Below, piece by piece: positions 22,930 to 33,645 of a DNA stretch of 64,000 nt. The position numbers and the translations under genes are program-made. Origin of the DNA: Neomonachus schauinslandi (taxonomy: Eukaryota; Chordata; Mammalia; Carnivora; Phocidae). Under the pieces are notes generated by a model. It was not told where the DNA came from. It saw nothing but the letters and a program-made list of their open reading frames with translations, and made no database searches. The DNA is taken from contig NC_058410.1 of assembly GCF_002201575.2 (NCBI RefSeq), forward strand, positions 38,868,608 through 38,932,607, given 5' to 3'. How positions within the stretch are numbered: position 1 is the stretch's first letter; each line of letters starts with the position of its first letter.

Positions 22930-23110
22930 CTGACATTTATTAAATGACCAATATGTCTCTCACTTTGCTAGACTTTTATATATGAGGAGACTGGTCATAA
23001 GCAGGCAGTTCAGTACCTTGTCCAGTATCACATAATTAGGAAGTGGATGTGATCGAATTTAAAACCCACTGCCTGATACAAAATCTCATTCTCTTAACTA
23101 CCACTTTGTA
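22930..23110 (-). mobile_element. MIR SINE, antisense
   Basis: The plus strand shows TGACATTTATTAAATGACCAATATG, TATGAGGAGACTGGTCATAAGCAGG, CAGTATCACATAATTAGGAAGTGG, CATTCTCTTAACTACCACTTTG, with an internal deletion of the middle. Confidence 0.75.
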
Positions 23111-23130
23111 TTTCCTCCAAAAACAACTGA

Positions 23131-23139
23131 CAAAAAACA

Positions 23140-23170
<31 letters not shown>

Positions 23171-23188
23171 CAAAAAACCAAAACAAGA
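23131..23188 (+). repeat. (CAAAAA)n / (CAAAA)n simple repeat
   Basis: About 58 bases of A-rich CAAAAA/CAAAA units. Confidence 0.9.
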
Positions 23189-23660
23189 AATCTGGCTATC
23201 GTCCATCTAGCTTTTTAATTCCCTGCTATCTATCAGACAACCACATACCACATAGCAGCATTTAAAGAGGGAATAAAATAGACAATGTGAAAGAGGCTCT
23301 GGAACTTCTATTTCACAAATCCAGGGCTGAAGTAGTCCTGGGACAGAGAAACTAATTTTGTCTACTCTGTTTATCTTCAAGTATTGGATATGCTTATGAT
23401 TTCCACGTATAAAGTCCTGAGGGCCAAGTCACAAAATACAGAGTAGAAGACCTGTGTAATGCTTACACAGACTTTTCAAATAGTTGCAAAGTTTCCAACA
23501 TATTAGAACATTTGGTCTATAGCAACTATGACATTTTCAGGGGAAAAGATAATTTGCTGTCAAAATAACAATATCAAATGTTATAATGTTAAGAAACTAA
23601 CGTATAAGCTAGGTTTGGAGAAAACAGACACATAGTAAATTTTAAAAATATCAGATATAG
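23189..23660. other. Unassigned DNA
   Basis: No gene or recognised repeat before the L1 junction. Confidence 0.5.
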
Positions 23661-24765
23661 TCTATTTTCTCTTTTGTTCAGATGGAGTAATTCTACTGTT
23701 TATTTCTTCAAGTTCGCAGGTTCTTCCATCTGTTTTCTCTATTTTGCTCTTAAGTACATCTATTGAATTTTCAAATATATTTTTTAGTTCTAAAATTTCC
23801 ATTTGATTCTTCTTTATATCTTGTGTATCTTTGCTGAGACTTTCAAGTTTTTCTAAGGCTTTCTATTTTTTCATTTGTTTCAAATATGTTCATAAGTGCT
23901 TGTTGAAGCATTTTATGGTGGCTGCTTTAAAATCCCTGTCAGTTAATTCTAAAATCTGTATCATTCCAGTATTACAACTGTTTATTGTCTTTTCTCATTC
24001 AGTTTGATAAATTCCTGATTCTTTTCATGAGAAGTGATTTTTTTTTCCTATTGAAACCTGGACTATTTGGTATTAATTGAAAGACTTTGGATCTTATTAG
24101 TCTTGCATTTTAGCAGGCCTCTTCTGACACTGCTCCACTGGGTAAAGCATGACATCCCCTCATTACTGCTAGGTGGGAAAAGAATTTCAGTTTTTCCACT
24201 AGACTTACATTGACATCCTGCACTGTGGGGTGGAGGGAACAGGAGTCTCTTATAACTGCTGGGTGAGGGTAGGTGTTCAGGATCCCCACTGATCTCCACT
24301 GAAGCCACCTTGGCTGGGAGGGGGAGGAATACCTCATTACTGCCCTTCCATGTGTGAGTGGAAAGGGGTGGGAGAGGACATCTCGCTTCTTTACTGATGA
24401 CTGGTAGTGAAAGTCACAACTCTCCATTAGGCCTCCTACAATACTACCCTAGTGATGTGCTACTAAATTCCAAATTTCATGCCAGAAAAATGCACATACA
24501 ATTTGGGTGAAGAGATTCCTATCTCTTTCTATGATCCAGATAAACGCTTATTGTTACCCAGTTTGGGATATATGAAACAAAAGGAAAACCCAAGATACTC
24601 ACTGCCATTCTGGCCATCCTGTTCTTTGAAGCCTGAAATGGTCAGTCTCTTCTCTCCATCTTTCAAAATTTTCTTATGTTTGTTTATATTACATCTAAAG
24701 ATTTTAGTGGTCCTTAGTGGGAGGAAGAGGGAAAAATGTATCTACTCTATTTTTTCTAGAAATAT
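23661..24765 (-). mobile_element. Inverted 5' segment of an L1 (5' UTR and ORF1 start)
   Basis: In antisense this gives the ORF1 coiled-coil region (complement of CAAATGGAAATTTTAGAAC near 23785-23803) and, towards 24765, L1 5' UTR-like sequence. Its ORF1 end on the minus strand is GAAAATAGA at 23661-23669. The sense L1 at 24775 begins with the same nine bases, so the two are parts of one insertion, the 5' part inverted. The frames at 24063-24427 (minus) and 24479-24787 (plus) lie in it and are not genes. Confidence 0.75.
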
Positions 24766-24774
24766 AAGTCCTAT

Positions 24775-27700
24775 GAAAATAGAGTAAAAAGATAAACAGA
24801 GCCTCAGGGACACGTGGGACTATAACCGAAGATCTAATTTTTGTGTTACTGGAATCCCAGAAGAAAAGGATAAGACTTTACTTTCTACTTTAGGAAAGTA
24901 GTAAAAGAAGAGCAAATTAAATTCAAAGTAAACAAGAGAAAATAAGTCACAGTGGAAATCAATGAAAAAGTGAGAAAAGCAAAAGACAAAAATCAATGAA
25001 ACCCAAAGCTGGTTCTTTGAGAAGATCAATAATATTGGTAAACCTTGAGCCAAACTAACCATGAACAATAACTTTTAAAAAAGACACAAATTACCAACAC
25101 TAGAAATGACAAAGTATCATCACTACCGATCCTACAGCTATTAAAATGATAAGGGAATATTACAAACAAATCTATATCAATACATTAAAACACTTAGATA
25201 AATGCATCAATACAATTACCAAAATTAACTCAAGAAAAAATTTAAAAAATCAAATATCTCTATTATCTATTAAGAAGTTGAAATTATAATGTGAAATCTA
25301 TCCCCCCAATCCTCAAAACCTAGATAGCTTCACTTGCTGATTTCTACCAAATATTTGGGAAGAAAAAGCATACCGATCTCATAAAAACTTTTCCAAAAAA
25401 TTTAAGAGGGAGGGATACTTCCCAATTCATTCTGTGAGGCAAACATTGCTTTGATATCAAAAAGGGACATAAGGCAATACCAGAAGAGAAGGCTACATAG
25501 TATTATCCCTCATGAACATAGATAGAAAAGTTCCAAACAAAATTTTAGTGAATAGAATCCAACCGCATATACAATGGATAATTTCCCAGGAATAAAGTGT
25601 TTTAAAATGCAGCATTTTAAAATCAATCAATGTAATTCATGATATCATCAAACTAAAAAAAGGAAAGTTATATGATTATCTCAATAGATAAAGAAAAATA
25701 ATTTGACAAAATCTATCCATTTTGATAAAAAACTTCCGTCAAAGAAGAAATGGAAGGAAACTTGCTCAAACTGATAAAGAACATTTACAAAAAAACTACA
25801 GCTAAAATCATATTTAATGGCAAAGGACTGAATACTTTTCCCCTAAGATAAGGAATAAGACAAAGATATCTACTCTTAGCACTTCCATTCGACATTGTAC
25901 TGAGGTTCTAGCCAGTGCAGTGCAACAAAACACACAAACAATAATAACAGCAAAACATTCAGACTGGACAGGAAAAAGAAAAACAGTCTTTTTTAGATGA
26001 CATAATTATCTATGTAGAAATTCCCAGGGAATCTACAAAAAAAAAAAATTACTAGATCTAACACATGAATTTCGTATGGTTGTTGGATACAAAATAAATG
26101 TAAAAAATCAACTGAATTTCTATATATTAGCAATGAACAATCAGACATTGAAATGAGAATATCATTTACAATATGATCAAAAATATGAAATACTTAGTTG
26201 CAAGTTTGACAAATGATATAAAAGGCCTGCACACTCAGATGTATAAAACATTGCTGAGAGAAACTGAAGATGACCTAAGTAAATGGAGAAATCTACTGCT
26301 TTTATAGTTCAGAACACTCAGTATAATTGGAATGTCAATTCCTCCAAACTTTATCCACAGATTTAGCACAATCTCTCTTCTAATCACAGAAAGATAGGAG
26401 AAATCCACTAAATAATTCTCAAATTTGTATTGAAATATAAAAGATCTAAACTAGCTTAAAACCTCTTGGAAAAGAAGAACAAAGTTGGAAGACAAATATT
26501 ATATAATTTCAGTAAGTTACAGAAATCAGAACAGTGTAGTACTGGTATAAGGATAGACAAATATTTATATGTAGTCAAATAGAGTCCAGAAATAGTCCTA
26601 CACATATATGAACAACTGACTTTAGACAAAGGCACAAATCAATGAAGAAAAAATAGTCTTTTCAACAAATGGTGCTGGAACAACTGGATATGAACAGGTA
26701 AAAAAGAATGAATTTCAATTCATAAATCATAATAATAAGAAAATTAACTCAAAATGAAGCATAAACCTAAATCTAAATTCTAAAAATATAAAACTTTTAG
26801 AAAATATAGAAGAAAACGTTTAGTGACACTGAGTTTAGCAAACAGGACATCTAAAGCAATGATTCATAAAAATTAAGAGATTTGACTTCATCCTCAAAAA
26901 TATTGTTCATACAATTTTAATTTATATCCAGTATACATAAAAGCTAGAAACACTCAATAATAAGGAAGAAAAAACAATAAAAATTGGGTAAAAGATGTGA
27001 ACAGAATTTTCATGCAGGGAGACACAGAAGGCAAATAGCAGATGAAAAGATGTTAAACAATATTAGGCATTAGGAAAATGCGTATTAAAACCACAATGAT
27101 TAGTAGTACACACCTATTAGAATGGCTAAGATGAAAAAGACTAACCATAACAAGTATTGGCAAGGGTGTAAAGAAAATCGAATTCTTATACACTGTGGGT
27201 GGGAATGTAAAATGGTATAACCATTTTGCAAAACTTAATTGGCAGTTTCACTAAATATTAATCATACAATGGTTCATATGATCTAGCCATTCCACTCCTA
27301 GGAGTTAAACCAAGAGAAATGAAAGCGTATATCCATACAAAGCCTTATATGAAATCATATGTCCATAGAAAGACTTATGCACACATTTTTAGCAGCTTTG
27401 TTTTCAAGACTTTGTATGGACATATGTTTTCAACATGGTAACCACCCAAAGTCCAGCAATAGATGAATGAATGAATAAATTGTCCTATATCCATACAGTG
27501 GAATTGCAGCCAGGAACAACAACAACAACAAAAATAACTGTTCGTATTTACTTCAACATGGATAAATCTCAAAATTAATATGTTAAATCAATAAAGCCAG
27601 GGTGGGGGGAAGTACATACCATATGACTTAATTTACATAACCCTATGGAAAATGCAAAGTAATTTACAGTGACAGATAAAAGATTAATGATTGCTTTAGG

Positions 27701-27903
27701 ATAGCTCACATAGTGTGGGTAGGTACAGGAGTGAAGGATTATAGAGGGATATGTGTAAACTTCTCAGTGGTAATTGATGTATTTATTATCTTGATTATGG
27801 TGATAGTTCCTCCAGTCTATATATAAGTCAAAACTTACCAAATTGTACATTTTAAATATGGCAACTTATTGTATGTTAATTATGCCTCAAGCTTTAGAAA
27901 AAA
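24775..27903 (+). mobile_element. Old L1, sense 3' segment (ORF1 part, ORF2, 3' UTR)
   Basis: Begins at GAAAATAGAG then ACAGAGCCTCAGGGACACG (ORF1), and includes ORF2 landmarks: the AATCAATCAATGTAATTC region near 25622, an RT active-site motif encoding FLDD at 25990-26001 (FADD in active L1), and AAAATTAACTCAAAATGAAGC near 26740. It ends with an L1M-type 3' UTR (CTTGATTATGGTGATAG, CAAATTGTACATTTTAAATATG). ORF2 is destroyed by many stops and indels. Contains a perfect 23-bp palindrome (25600-25622) and a three-copy 27-bp unit (27320-27432). Confidence 0.85.
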
Positions 27904-27931
27904 CAAATTATTTATATAGAATTAAACACAA

Positions 27932-28129
27932 GGGGCGCCTGGGTGGCTCAGTTGGTCAGGCAACTGCCTTTGGCTCGGGTCATGATCCTGGAGTCCGGGG
28001 ATGGAGTCCCGCATCGGGCTCCCTGCTCAGCGAGGAGCCTGCTTCTCCCTCTGACCCTCCCTCATCTCATGTACTCTCTCTCATTCTCGCTTTCTCAAAT
28101 AAATAAATAAATCTTTAATAAAAAAAAAC
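27932..28129 (+). mobile_element. CAN SINE, sense
   Basis: Full length from GGGGCGCCTGGGTGGCTCAG to AAATAAATAAATCTTTAATA plus A-run. AGAATTAAACAC at 27918-27929 and again at about 28130-28141 is the target duplication. Inserted just after the L1 tail. Confidence 0.95.
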
Positions 28130-28140
28130 AGAATTAAACA

Positions 28141-28182
28141 CGAATACACACACATATACACGCACACATACAGACACATCCA
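28141..28182 (+). repeat. Imperfect (CA)n
   Basis: CA-rich stretch ACACACACATATACACGCAC and onward, interrupted by T and G. Confidence 0.75.
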
Positions 28183-28285
28183 GTGGCAGTAATGAATAAA
28201 TGGGGAAAACGACAGGTTTACAATGAATCCAGCTAGGTTGAGCCTGGCCTACTTTAAAGTTAATTTAAGAAAAATACTAATTTTA

Positions 28286-28477
28286 AAGATTATTTATTTA
28301 TTTGAGAGAGAGAGAGTGAGCGAGTGAGTACAAGTGGGCAGAGGGGTAGAGGAAGAGGGAGAAAGAGACTCACTGCTGAGCAGGGAGCCTGATGTGAGGT
28401 TTGATCCCAGGACCCTGAGATCATGACCTGAGCTGAAGGTAGATGCTTAACCAACTGAGGTACCCAGGTGCCCCCCC
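28286..28477 (-). mobile_element. CAN SINE, antisense
   Basis: Plus strand: AAAGATTATTTATTTATTTGAG, (GA)n, CTGCTGAGCAGGGAGCC, TTTGATCCCAGGACCC, ATGACCTGAGCTGAAGG, GGTACCCAGGTGCCC. Perfect 15-bp duplication AAAATACTAATTTTA at 28271-28285 and 28478-28492. Confidence 0.95.
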
Positions 28478-28787
28478 AAAATACTAATTTTAGACAGCTA
28501 GAAATTTTTTTTAAATCTTAATAATGAAGTAATGTTACCTGATTTTTTTCCCTGTTGTTTTGTTTTACTTTGTCTTAGAATTCTTAATTCTGGCACTGCA
28601 AAATGTATTAACCTTTATGTTGTTTGGATTTAAATAATATTTTCAGAGAGGTTCTAAACTATTTCACTAGTGGGATAATTAACGTAGGTTTCCTAATATT
28701 TTAGGATAATAAAAATAGGTTCTATATTTATCTTGGCAGTGTGAATTCATAAGACTTTCAAAATATCACCAATAGAAACAGCTTCTA

Positions 28788-28988
28788 AGGGCGGCTGGGT
28801 GGCTTAGTCGTTAGGCGTCTGCCTTCGGCTCGGATCATGATCCCAGGGTCCTGGGATCGAGCCCCGCATCAGGCTCCCTGCTCAGTGGAAAGCCTGCTTC
28901 TCCCTTTCCCACTCCTGCTTGTGTTCCCGCTCTCACTGTCTCTCTCTGTCAAATAAATAAATAAAATCTTAAAACAAAACAAAACAAA
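28788..28988 (+). mobile_element. CAN SINE, sense
   Basis: GGGCGGCTGGGTGGCTTAGTCG head through CAGGGTCCTGGGATCGAGCC to AAATAAATAAATAAAATC and an (AAAAC)n tail. Perfect duplication AGAAACAGCTTCTA at 28774-28787 and 28989-29002. Confidence 0.95.
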
Positions 28989-29002
28989 AGAAACAGCTTC
29001 TA

Positions 29003-29410
29003 TACTGAGACTTTAAAAATAAATATTCCTTTCTACATATCTGGGAAAGAAGAAAATGAGTTCTGAGATCTGAAAATCATCCCACAAAAACTGTGCACCA
29101 TTCCCCTAGGTTTCTTAGACTCATGATATGCATGCATAAGTTTTCTGGAACTGATATTATTATTTTCTATCAAGAGTCCAAGTATCAATGAGATTATCTG
29201 TGGTTTTTACCATACTTTGTAAAACTTACGCTAAAAAAAAGAGATGTATTTGCATAAATTTAGAACCCAGTAAATCATGAAAAATGGCCTTTCCTCAACT
29301 GTGTCTATGACATGTCAGAAAATTCTTCTAGTATAATCATCAACCATTTTTATCAAACATGAAACCTGCCAAAAGTATTGCAATAGGCATGATTATAGAA
29401 ACAAATGGTT
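29003..29410. other. Unassigned DNA
   Basis: No recognisable gene or repeat. Confidence 0.5.
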
Positions 29411-29570
29411 TGAACAAAGCATTCCATTTATTCAACAAATATTCTTTTGAGTTTCTGATGTGGACCAAACCTTTCACTAAGGTACTGGGGTATAAGGTTG
29501 AACAAGAAAGATGTGATCCTCAGCTTCATGGTGTTAACATCGTAATGGAGGATATAAACTAAATAATAGT
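29411..29570 (-). mobile_element. L2 tail, antisense
   Basis: Plus strand: ATTTATTCAACAAATATTCTTTTGAG, GGTACTGGGGTATAAGGTTGAACAAG, CAGCTTCATGGTGTTAACATCG, the complement of the L2 3' end. Confidence 0.75.
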
Positions 29571-30185
29571 TTCTCTGTACTAAGTCTATTTCATTTCGGA
29601 ATGAGATTAATGAAAAGACTCTGGATAAAGTGAAGATACAGGACTTACATTTTAATTATATAGTAAAAAAGGAAACATATCTTAATTCTGATTTAAATCA
29701 ATATAAACTTAACAAAGTTAAAATATGTATACATGCATAGTTAATTTATAACTTTTTGAAAATACACATAAAATATTTTTAAAATAATTTTTTTCAGAAA
29801 TTTTAGTTCCATCACTCTTTAATCTTTCACATGAACAAATAATTCCCGAAGACTTCTCCAGTAACAGTGAATTAGGTAATTCTGACTAACTCCTACTGAG
29901 TACATCCAGAAAAGCAGAACACATTATAAAATCATCTGAAGGAGGTAGACCTCTGACAAGATAGGGATGAATTACTGGGTCAGGATCTAGAAAGGAAAAA
30001 AAGACTCAGAGAGGTAGTGCCACTATTACTTTGGGGTGTTTGCTGATTTCAGAGAAGTTTGCTGAGAAGAAATTTTGGCAGCCTCTCTTAGCTAGAGCAT
30101 AGTGAATGATGTTCAGGGGCCACCAAGAAGTGTTTGGACTGGGACCTCCTGGAATTCCTCCACTAGGGATAAAAGTCAATCAGAA
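29571..30185. other. Unassigned AT-rich DNA
   Basis: Nothing recognised. Confidence 0.5.
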
Positions 30186-30364
30186 GTAGAGAACTTTTCT
30201 CTACTTACCATCTTCCATAGAGGATTTGATGTCTTCCATAGAGGATTTATCCTCTAATAACGTACCATCTAATCATCTCCATCCCTGCAAAATGGATGGA
30301 AGTAATCTGGGATTGCTAGTCCCAGGCAACTAACAGAGCAAATGTAAATCCTCTATGGAAGATG
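30186..30364. repeat. Cluster of hairpins and inverted copies
   Basis: A perfect 8-bp stem GTAGAGAA/TTCTCTAC with a 3-base loop lies at 30186-30204. CATCTTCCATAGAGGATTT occurs at 30209-30227, nearly again at 30231-30249, and its exact reverse complement at 30346-30364. A small AGAGGA/TCCTCT hairpin overlaps the second copy. No known transposon terminus is involved. Confidence 0.9.
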
Positions 30365-30399
30365 ATAAAATCACCCAAGGCCCTAATTTATTTCTACAA

Positions 30400-30726
30400 A
30401 ATATTCCCAGATACAATGTCTAGTACATATTCAAAACAATCAGATATGACATCATAATAATAGATACATGCCATTATACATTTATTCCACATCCACAGTA
30501 TATACAACACTAAGAGTGAACCATAATAAACTATGGACGTTAGGTGATTTGATGGCAGTTTAGGTTCCTCGGTTGTCACAAATGTGTCACTCTGGTGGGG
30601 GATATTGACAATAGGGGAGGGTCATGTTTGGAGGCAAGGGATATATGGAAAATCTCTGTACATTCACCTCAATTTTGCTGTGAACCTAAAACTGCTCTAA
30701 AAATAGTCTTAATAAAAAAATAAAAA
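30400..30726 (+). mobile_element. L1M 3' UTR fragment, sense
   Basis: CATGCCATTATACATTTATTCC, AAGAGTGAACCATAATAAACTATGG, GTGTCACTCTGGTGGGGGATATTG, AATTTTGCTGTGAACCTAAAACTGCTC in the order of an old L1 3' end, ending in AATAAAAAAATAAAAAAAAC. Confidence 0.8.
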
Positions 30727-31079
30727 AAACAATCAAATGTATAATGAAGCAAATAAGAATTAATAGAAATAATAGAAAATAAAAACACATTCATAAGTGC
30801 TTTAGATAGTAAAGTTACTCATATTTTAAAAGAATTGTGGAAATAAAATACAGGATTAAGAATTTTGACAAATACATATAAACTATAAAAGGGCAAATAG
30901 ATTTGAAAAGAACCAAACTGAAATTCTAGAAAAAAAATTGTTACCTAACTTAAGATCTCAAAGAACATGATTAACAGTAGATTACACATAATGAGAATGA
31001 AAGTGAGTAAACTAAAAGCTAAACCAGAAGAATATACATAGAATGAAGCAATTTCTTTTTCCCATTGTTTTTATTCTAT
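30727..31079. other. Unassigned A-rich DNA, possibly old L1
   Basis: A-rich plus strand resembling L1 sense sequence in composition, but no landmark I can place. Confidence 0.4.
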
Positions 31080-31205
31080 CCCCTCCCACTGTAATATAAA
31101 CTCCCTGTGTGCCAGGATCATGTTTTACTCACTGTTGTTTCACTGGTGCCTTGTAGAATTCTTAGCACATACTGGACACTCATTAAAAAATTGCTGGATA
31201 ACAAA
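31080..31205 (+). mobile_element. L2 3' end, sense
   Basis: ATAAACTCCCTGTGTGCCAGGATCATG, TTGTTTCACTGGTGCC, TTCTTAGCACATACTGGACACTCATTAAAAAATTG match the L2 terminus. Confidence 0.75.
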
Positions 31206-31447
31206 TTTGTTCAGGAAGATTTATTTTTATAATAATTGTCATTGTAATATTTTTGACAGAATGTGTGCTGATTAAATATAGTTAGCTATACTGAAATAAT
31301 TTTCTAGAATAATTCCTAATCAGTGACAGAAAGGGGAACAAAGGAAATGAAAGGTATCAGAATTGGTGATAGAGGGAGGGAGGTGGGGGGAAAAGAGAGA
31401 GAGAGAGATTGACCAACCACTGTTGTTATTCAAAAATGATATGATTG

Positions 31448-31672
31448 CGGGGCGCCTGGGTGGCTCAGTCGTTAAGCATCTGCCTTCGGCTCAGGTCATG
31501 ATCCCAGGGTCCTGGGATCGAGCCCCGCATCAGGCTCCCCACTCGGCGGGAAGCCTGCTTCTCCCTCTCCCCTCCCCCTGCTTGTGTTCCCTCTCTGGCT
31601 GTGTCTCTCTCTGTCAAATAAATAAATAAAATCTTTAAAAAAAAACAAAACAAAACAAAACAAAAACAAAAC
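31448..31672 (+). mobile_element. CAN SINE, sense, with 16-bp duplications
   Basis: Low-divergence copy (GGGGCGCCTGGGTGGCTCAG, GATCGAGCCCCGCATCAGG, AAATAAATAAATAAAATCTTT) with an (AAAAC)n tail. Perfect duplication AAAAATGATATGATTG at 31432-31447 and 31673-31688. Frames at 31363-31699 on both strands come from it. Confidence 0.96.
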
Positions 31673-32245
31673 AAAAATGATATGATTGTGAATATACAAG
31701 ATCCAAATGGTCTAATATAAATTATTAGAATTAAAAAGTGAACTTACAAATGTTGCTGGATTTAAGGTCAGTACACACACACACACACAAAAACCCTAAA
31801 TTCATATAACTATACTAGAAATAAGTAATTAGGAAGTGCAATTTCAAAAGCAATAATATTTATGATGCCATCAAAATATAAAATACCTGCAAAACTATGG
31901 AAGTGGATATACAGAATACTCAAATTTACAAAAATGGAAATAAATTCTTGAAGAGGAAGAATATATTGATAGTAAATGTCCTACATATATCAGGACTTTG
32001 TATAAAGCTTTAATATTGAAGAGACGGTGTTTTAGTATAAGGACAGACAAGGATAGAGGAATAGACCAATGGAATATCATGGTAAGCCCAGAGAACTTTG
32101 TACATATGTTTGGCTTATCACAAAGCAGATGTGACAGTAAAGCACAGTGGTTTTAAATGGTAAATGGTGCTGGCAGTCAGATATACATATGGAAAACAGT
32201 GAAACCTGAACCCTAGTTCACACCATTCATAAAATCAATTCCCTA

Positions 32246-32430
32246 GGGGCACCTGGGTGGCTCAGTTAAGTGTCCAACTCTTGATTTCAGCTCCGGTCAT
32301 GATCTTGGGGTTGGGAGATGGAGCCCCACATCAGGCTCTACACTGGGTGTGGAGCCTGCTTGAGATTCTTTCTCTCCCTCTCCCTCTGCCCCTCCCCAAA
32401 TGTCCCCCTCTCTCCCTCTCTTAAAAAAAT
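32246..32430 (+). mobile_element. Older-subfamily CAN SINE, sense
   Basis: Variant body: CAGTTAAGTGTCCAACTCTTG, GGTCATGATCTTGGGGTTGGG, GTGTGGAGCCTGCTTGAGATTC. Perfect duplication AAAATCAATTCCCTA at 32231-32245 and 32431-32445. The CAACTCTTGATTTCAGCTC middle marks a different subfamily from most other copies here. Confidence 0.93.
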
Positions 32431-32495
32431 AAAATCAATTCCCTATTAGATTATAGATCTTAATGTGAAAGTCAAGTCAATACTACATCTTTTGG

Positions 32496-32702
32496 GATTG
32501 GCTTTCTCAACAGTAACACTATTGACATTTTGGGTGAGATAGTCCTTTGTGTGGATGTCCTGTGCATCGTGGTAGGTTTAGCAGCATCCTTGGCCTCTAT
32601 GCACTGGGTGCCAATAACACACTCTCAGTTGTGATAACTAAAAATTGTCCAGACATTGACAAATGTCCATTGGTGCAAAGTTGCCTTCAGTTAAGAACTA
32701 TT
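32496..32702 (+). mobile_element. MER20 (hAT-Charlie non-autonomous DNA transposon)
   Basis: CTTTCTCAACAGTAACACTATTGACATTTTGGG, GGATGTCCTGTGCATCGTGG, TTTAGCAGCATCCTTGGCCTCTATGC, GTTGTGATAACTAAAAATTGTCCAGACATTG follow the MER20 consensus. The 83-residue frame 32547-32798 is a by-product. Confidence 0.85.
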
Positions 32703-33017
32703 CTAAGAGATAATGTAGAAGTATATTTATTATATGGGATGAAGAACAACTTCTTAGATCAGACACAAAATCTTCCAGCCAAAAGTAAAAACTGTTAAAG
32801 TTGACTATATTAAAGTATTAGAAATTCTGTCCATCAAAAGACATTAGGAAAGTGAATAGACAAGACACAGAAGAGGAGAAAATAATGGTCTAATTGGTAA
32901 GGAGCTCATAACCAGTTTTCATAAGGAACTCAATAGGAAAATGACAAAAACAATAGAAAAATGATCAAGAGACTTCACAAAATGAAGCTATCCAAAGGAC
33001 CAAAAAGACATGGGAAA

Positions 33018-33094
33018 TTATATTCTATTTTCCACATAACCAATCATGTCATTTGTGAATAAAGACAATTCCACATCAAAAAAAAAAAAAAAAA
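33018..33094 (+). mobile_element. 60-bp processed insertion with poly(A), probably from antisense L1 RNA
   Basis: About 60 bases then A17, framed by AAAAAGACATGGGAAA (33002-33017) and AAAAGGACATGGGAAA (33091-33106, sharing the A-run end). AATAAA lies at 33058-33063, 14 bases before the A-run. The body (CCAATCATGTCATTTGTGAA and flanks) matches the antisense strand of the L1 ORF2 region that encodes the RT active site. It is therefore not an ordinary L1 3' end. Confidence 0.7.
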
Positions 33095-33229
33095 GGACAT
33101 GGGAAACTGTTCAGAATCACCAGTAACCAGGAAATCACAAATAAATCAAAAGGAAATTCTACATCTCCACTGGAAATGGCAAAATGGAGAAGCCTGACAA
33201 CAAACATCAAGAGTGCTGGAGGATGAAGA

Positions 33230-33645
33230 CAGGGGTCAGCAAACTTACTATGAAGAAGGGATAGTTAAGTCTTTCAGGTACTGCAGCCTACGTGGTTTTA
33301 TTTTTATTTAATTCTTTTATAAACAGTTTGGCCATTTCTTTTATTTTTTATTTATTTTTTAGCAAGGTATTTTATTTTATTTTTAAGTAATTTCTACACC
33401 CAATGTAGGGCTTCAAGTCATGACCCCAAGATCAAGAGTCAGATGCTTTACCCGCTGAGCCAGCCAGGCACTCTGCAGTCTATATGGTTTTTGTCACTAG
33501 TACTCAGTTCTGCGCTTGTACCACAAAAGCAGCCACAGACCATGGGTACATGGATGGGCACGGCTAGGTTTCAAAAAAACCTTATTTTTCAATAATGGTG
33601 GCAGACCATTGTTGACCAGCAAGCCATAGTTTGCAGATTTCTGAT
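33230..33645 (+). mobile_element. Non-autonomous DNA transposon, family unassigned, split by a SINE
   Basis: Termini CAGGGGTCAGCAAACTTAC and the near-complement AGTTTGCAGATTTCTG mark a mammalian element of about 220 bp. Interior landmarks are CACAAAAGCAGCCACAGACCATGG and GGGCACGGCTAGG. A SINE split it at 33300-33472. Confidence 0.65.
33300..33472 (-). mobile_element. Old CAN-type SINE, antisense
   Basis: Plus strand: TTTTTAAGTAATTTCTACACCC, GGGCTTCAAGTCATGACCCC, AAGAGTCAGATGCTTTACCCGC, GAGCCAGCCAGGCAC. Duplication CTGCAGCCTACGTGGTTTT (33281-33299) and CTGCAGTCTATATGGTTTT (33473-33491), 16 of 19 identical, so it is old. Confidence 0.85.

Noticed and set aside
23127..23190. Possible CRISPR-like or satellite array of CAAAAA units
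   Set aside because: Simple A-rich repeat without spacers in vertebrate DNA.
31363..31699. Three overlapping frames on both strands
   Set aside because: All arise from the CAN SINE, whose body happens to lack stops in several frames; the same peptides recur at 51627-51830 and 56056-56238.
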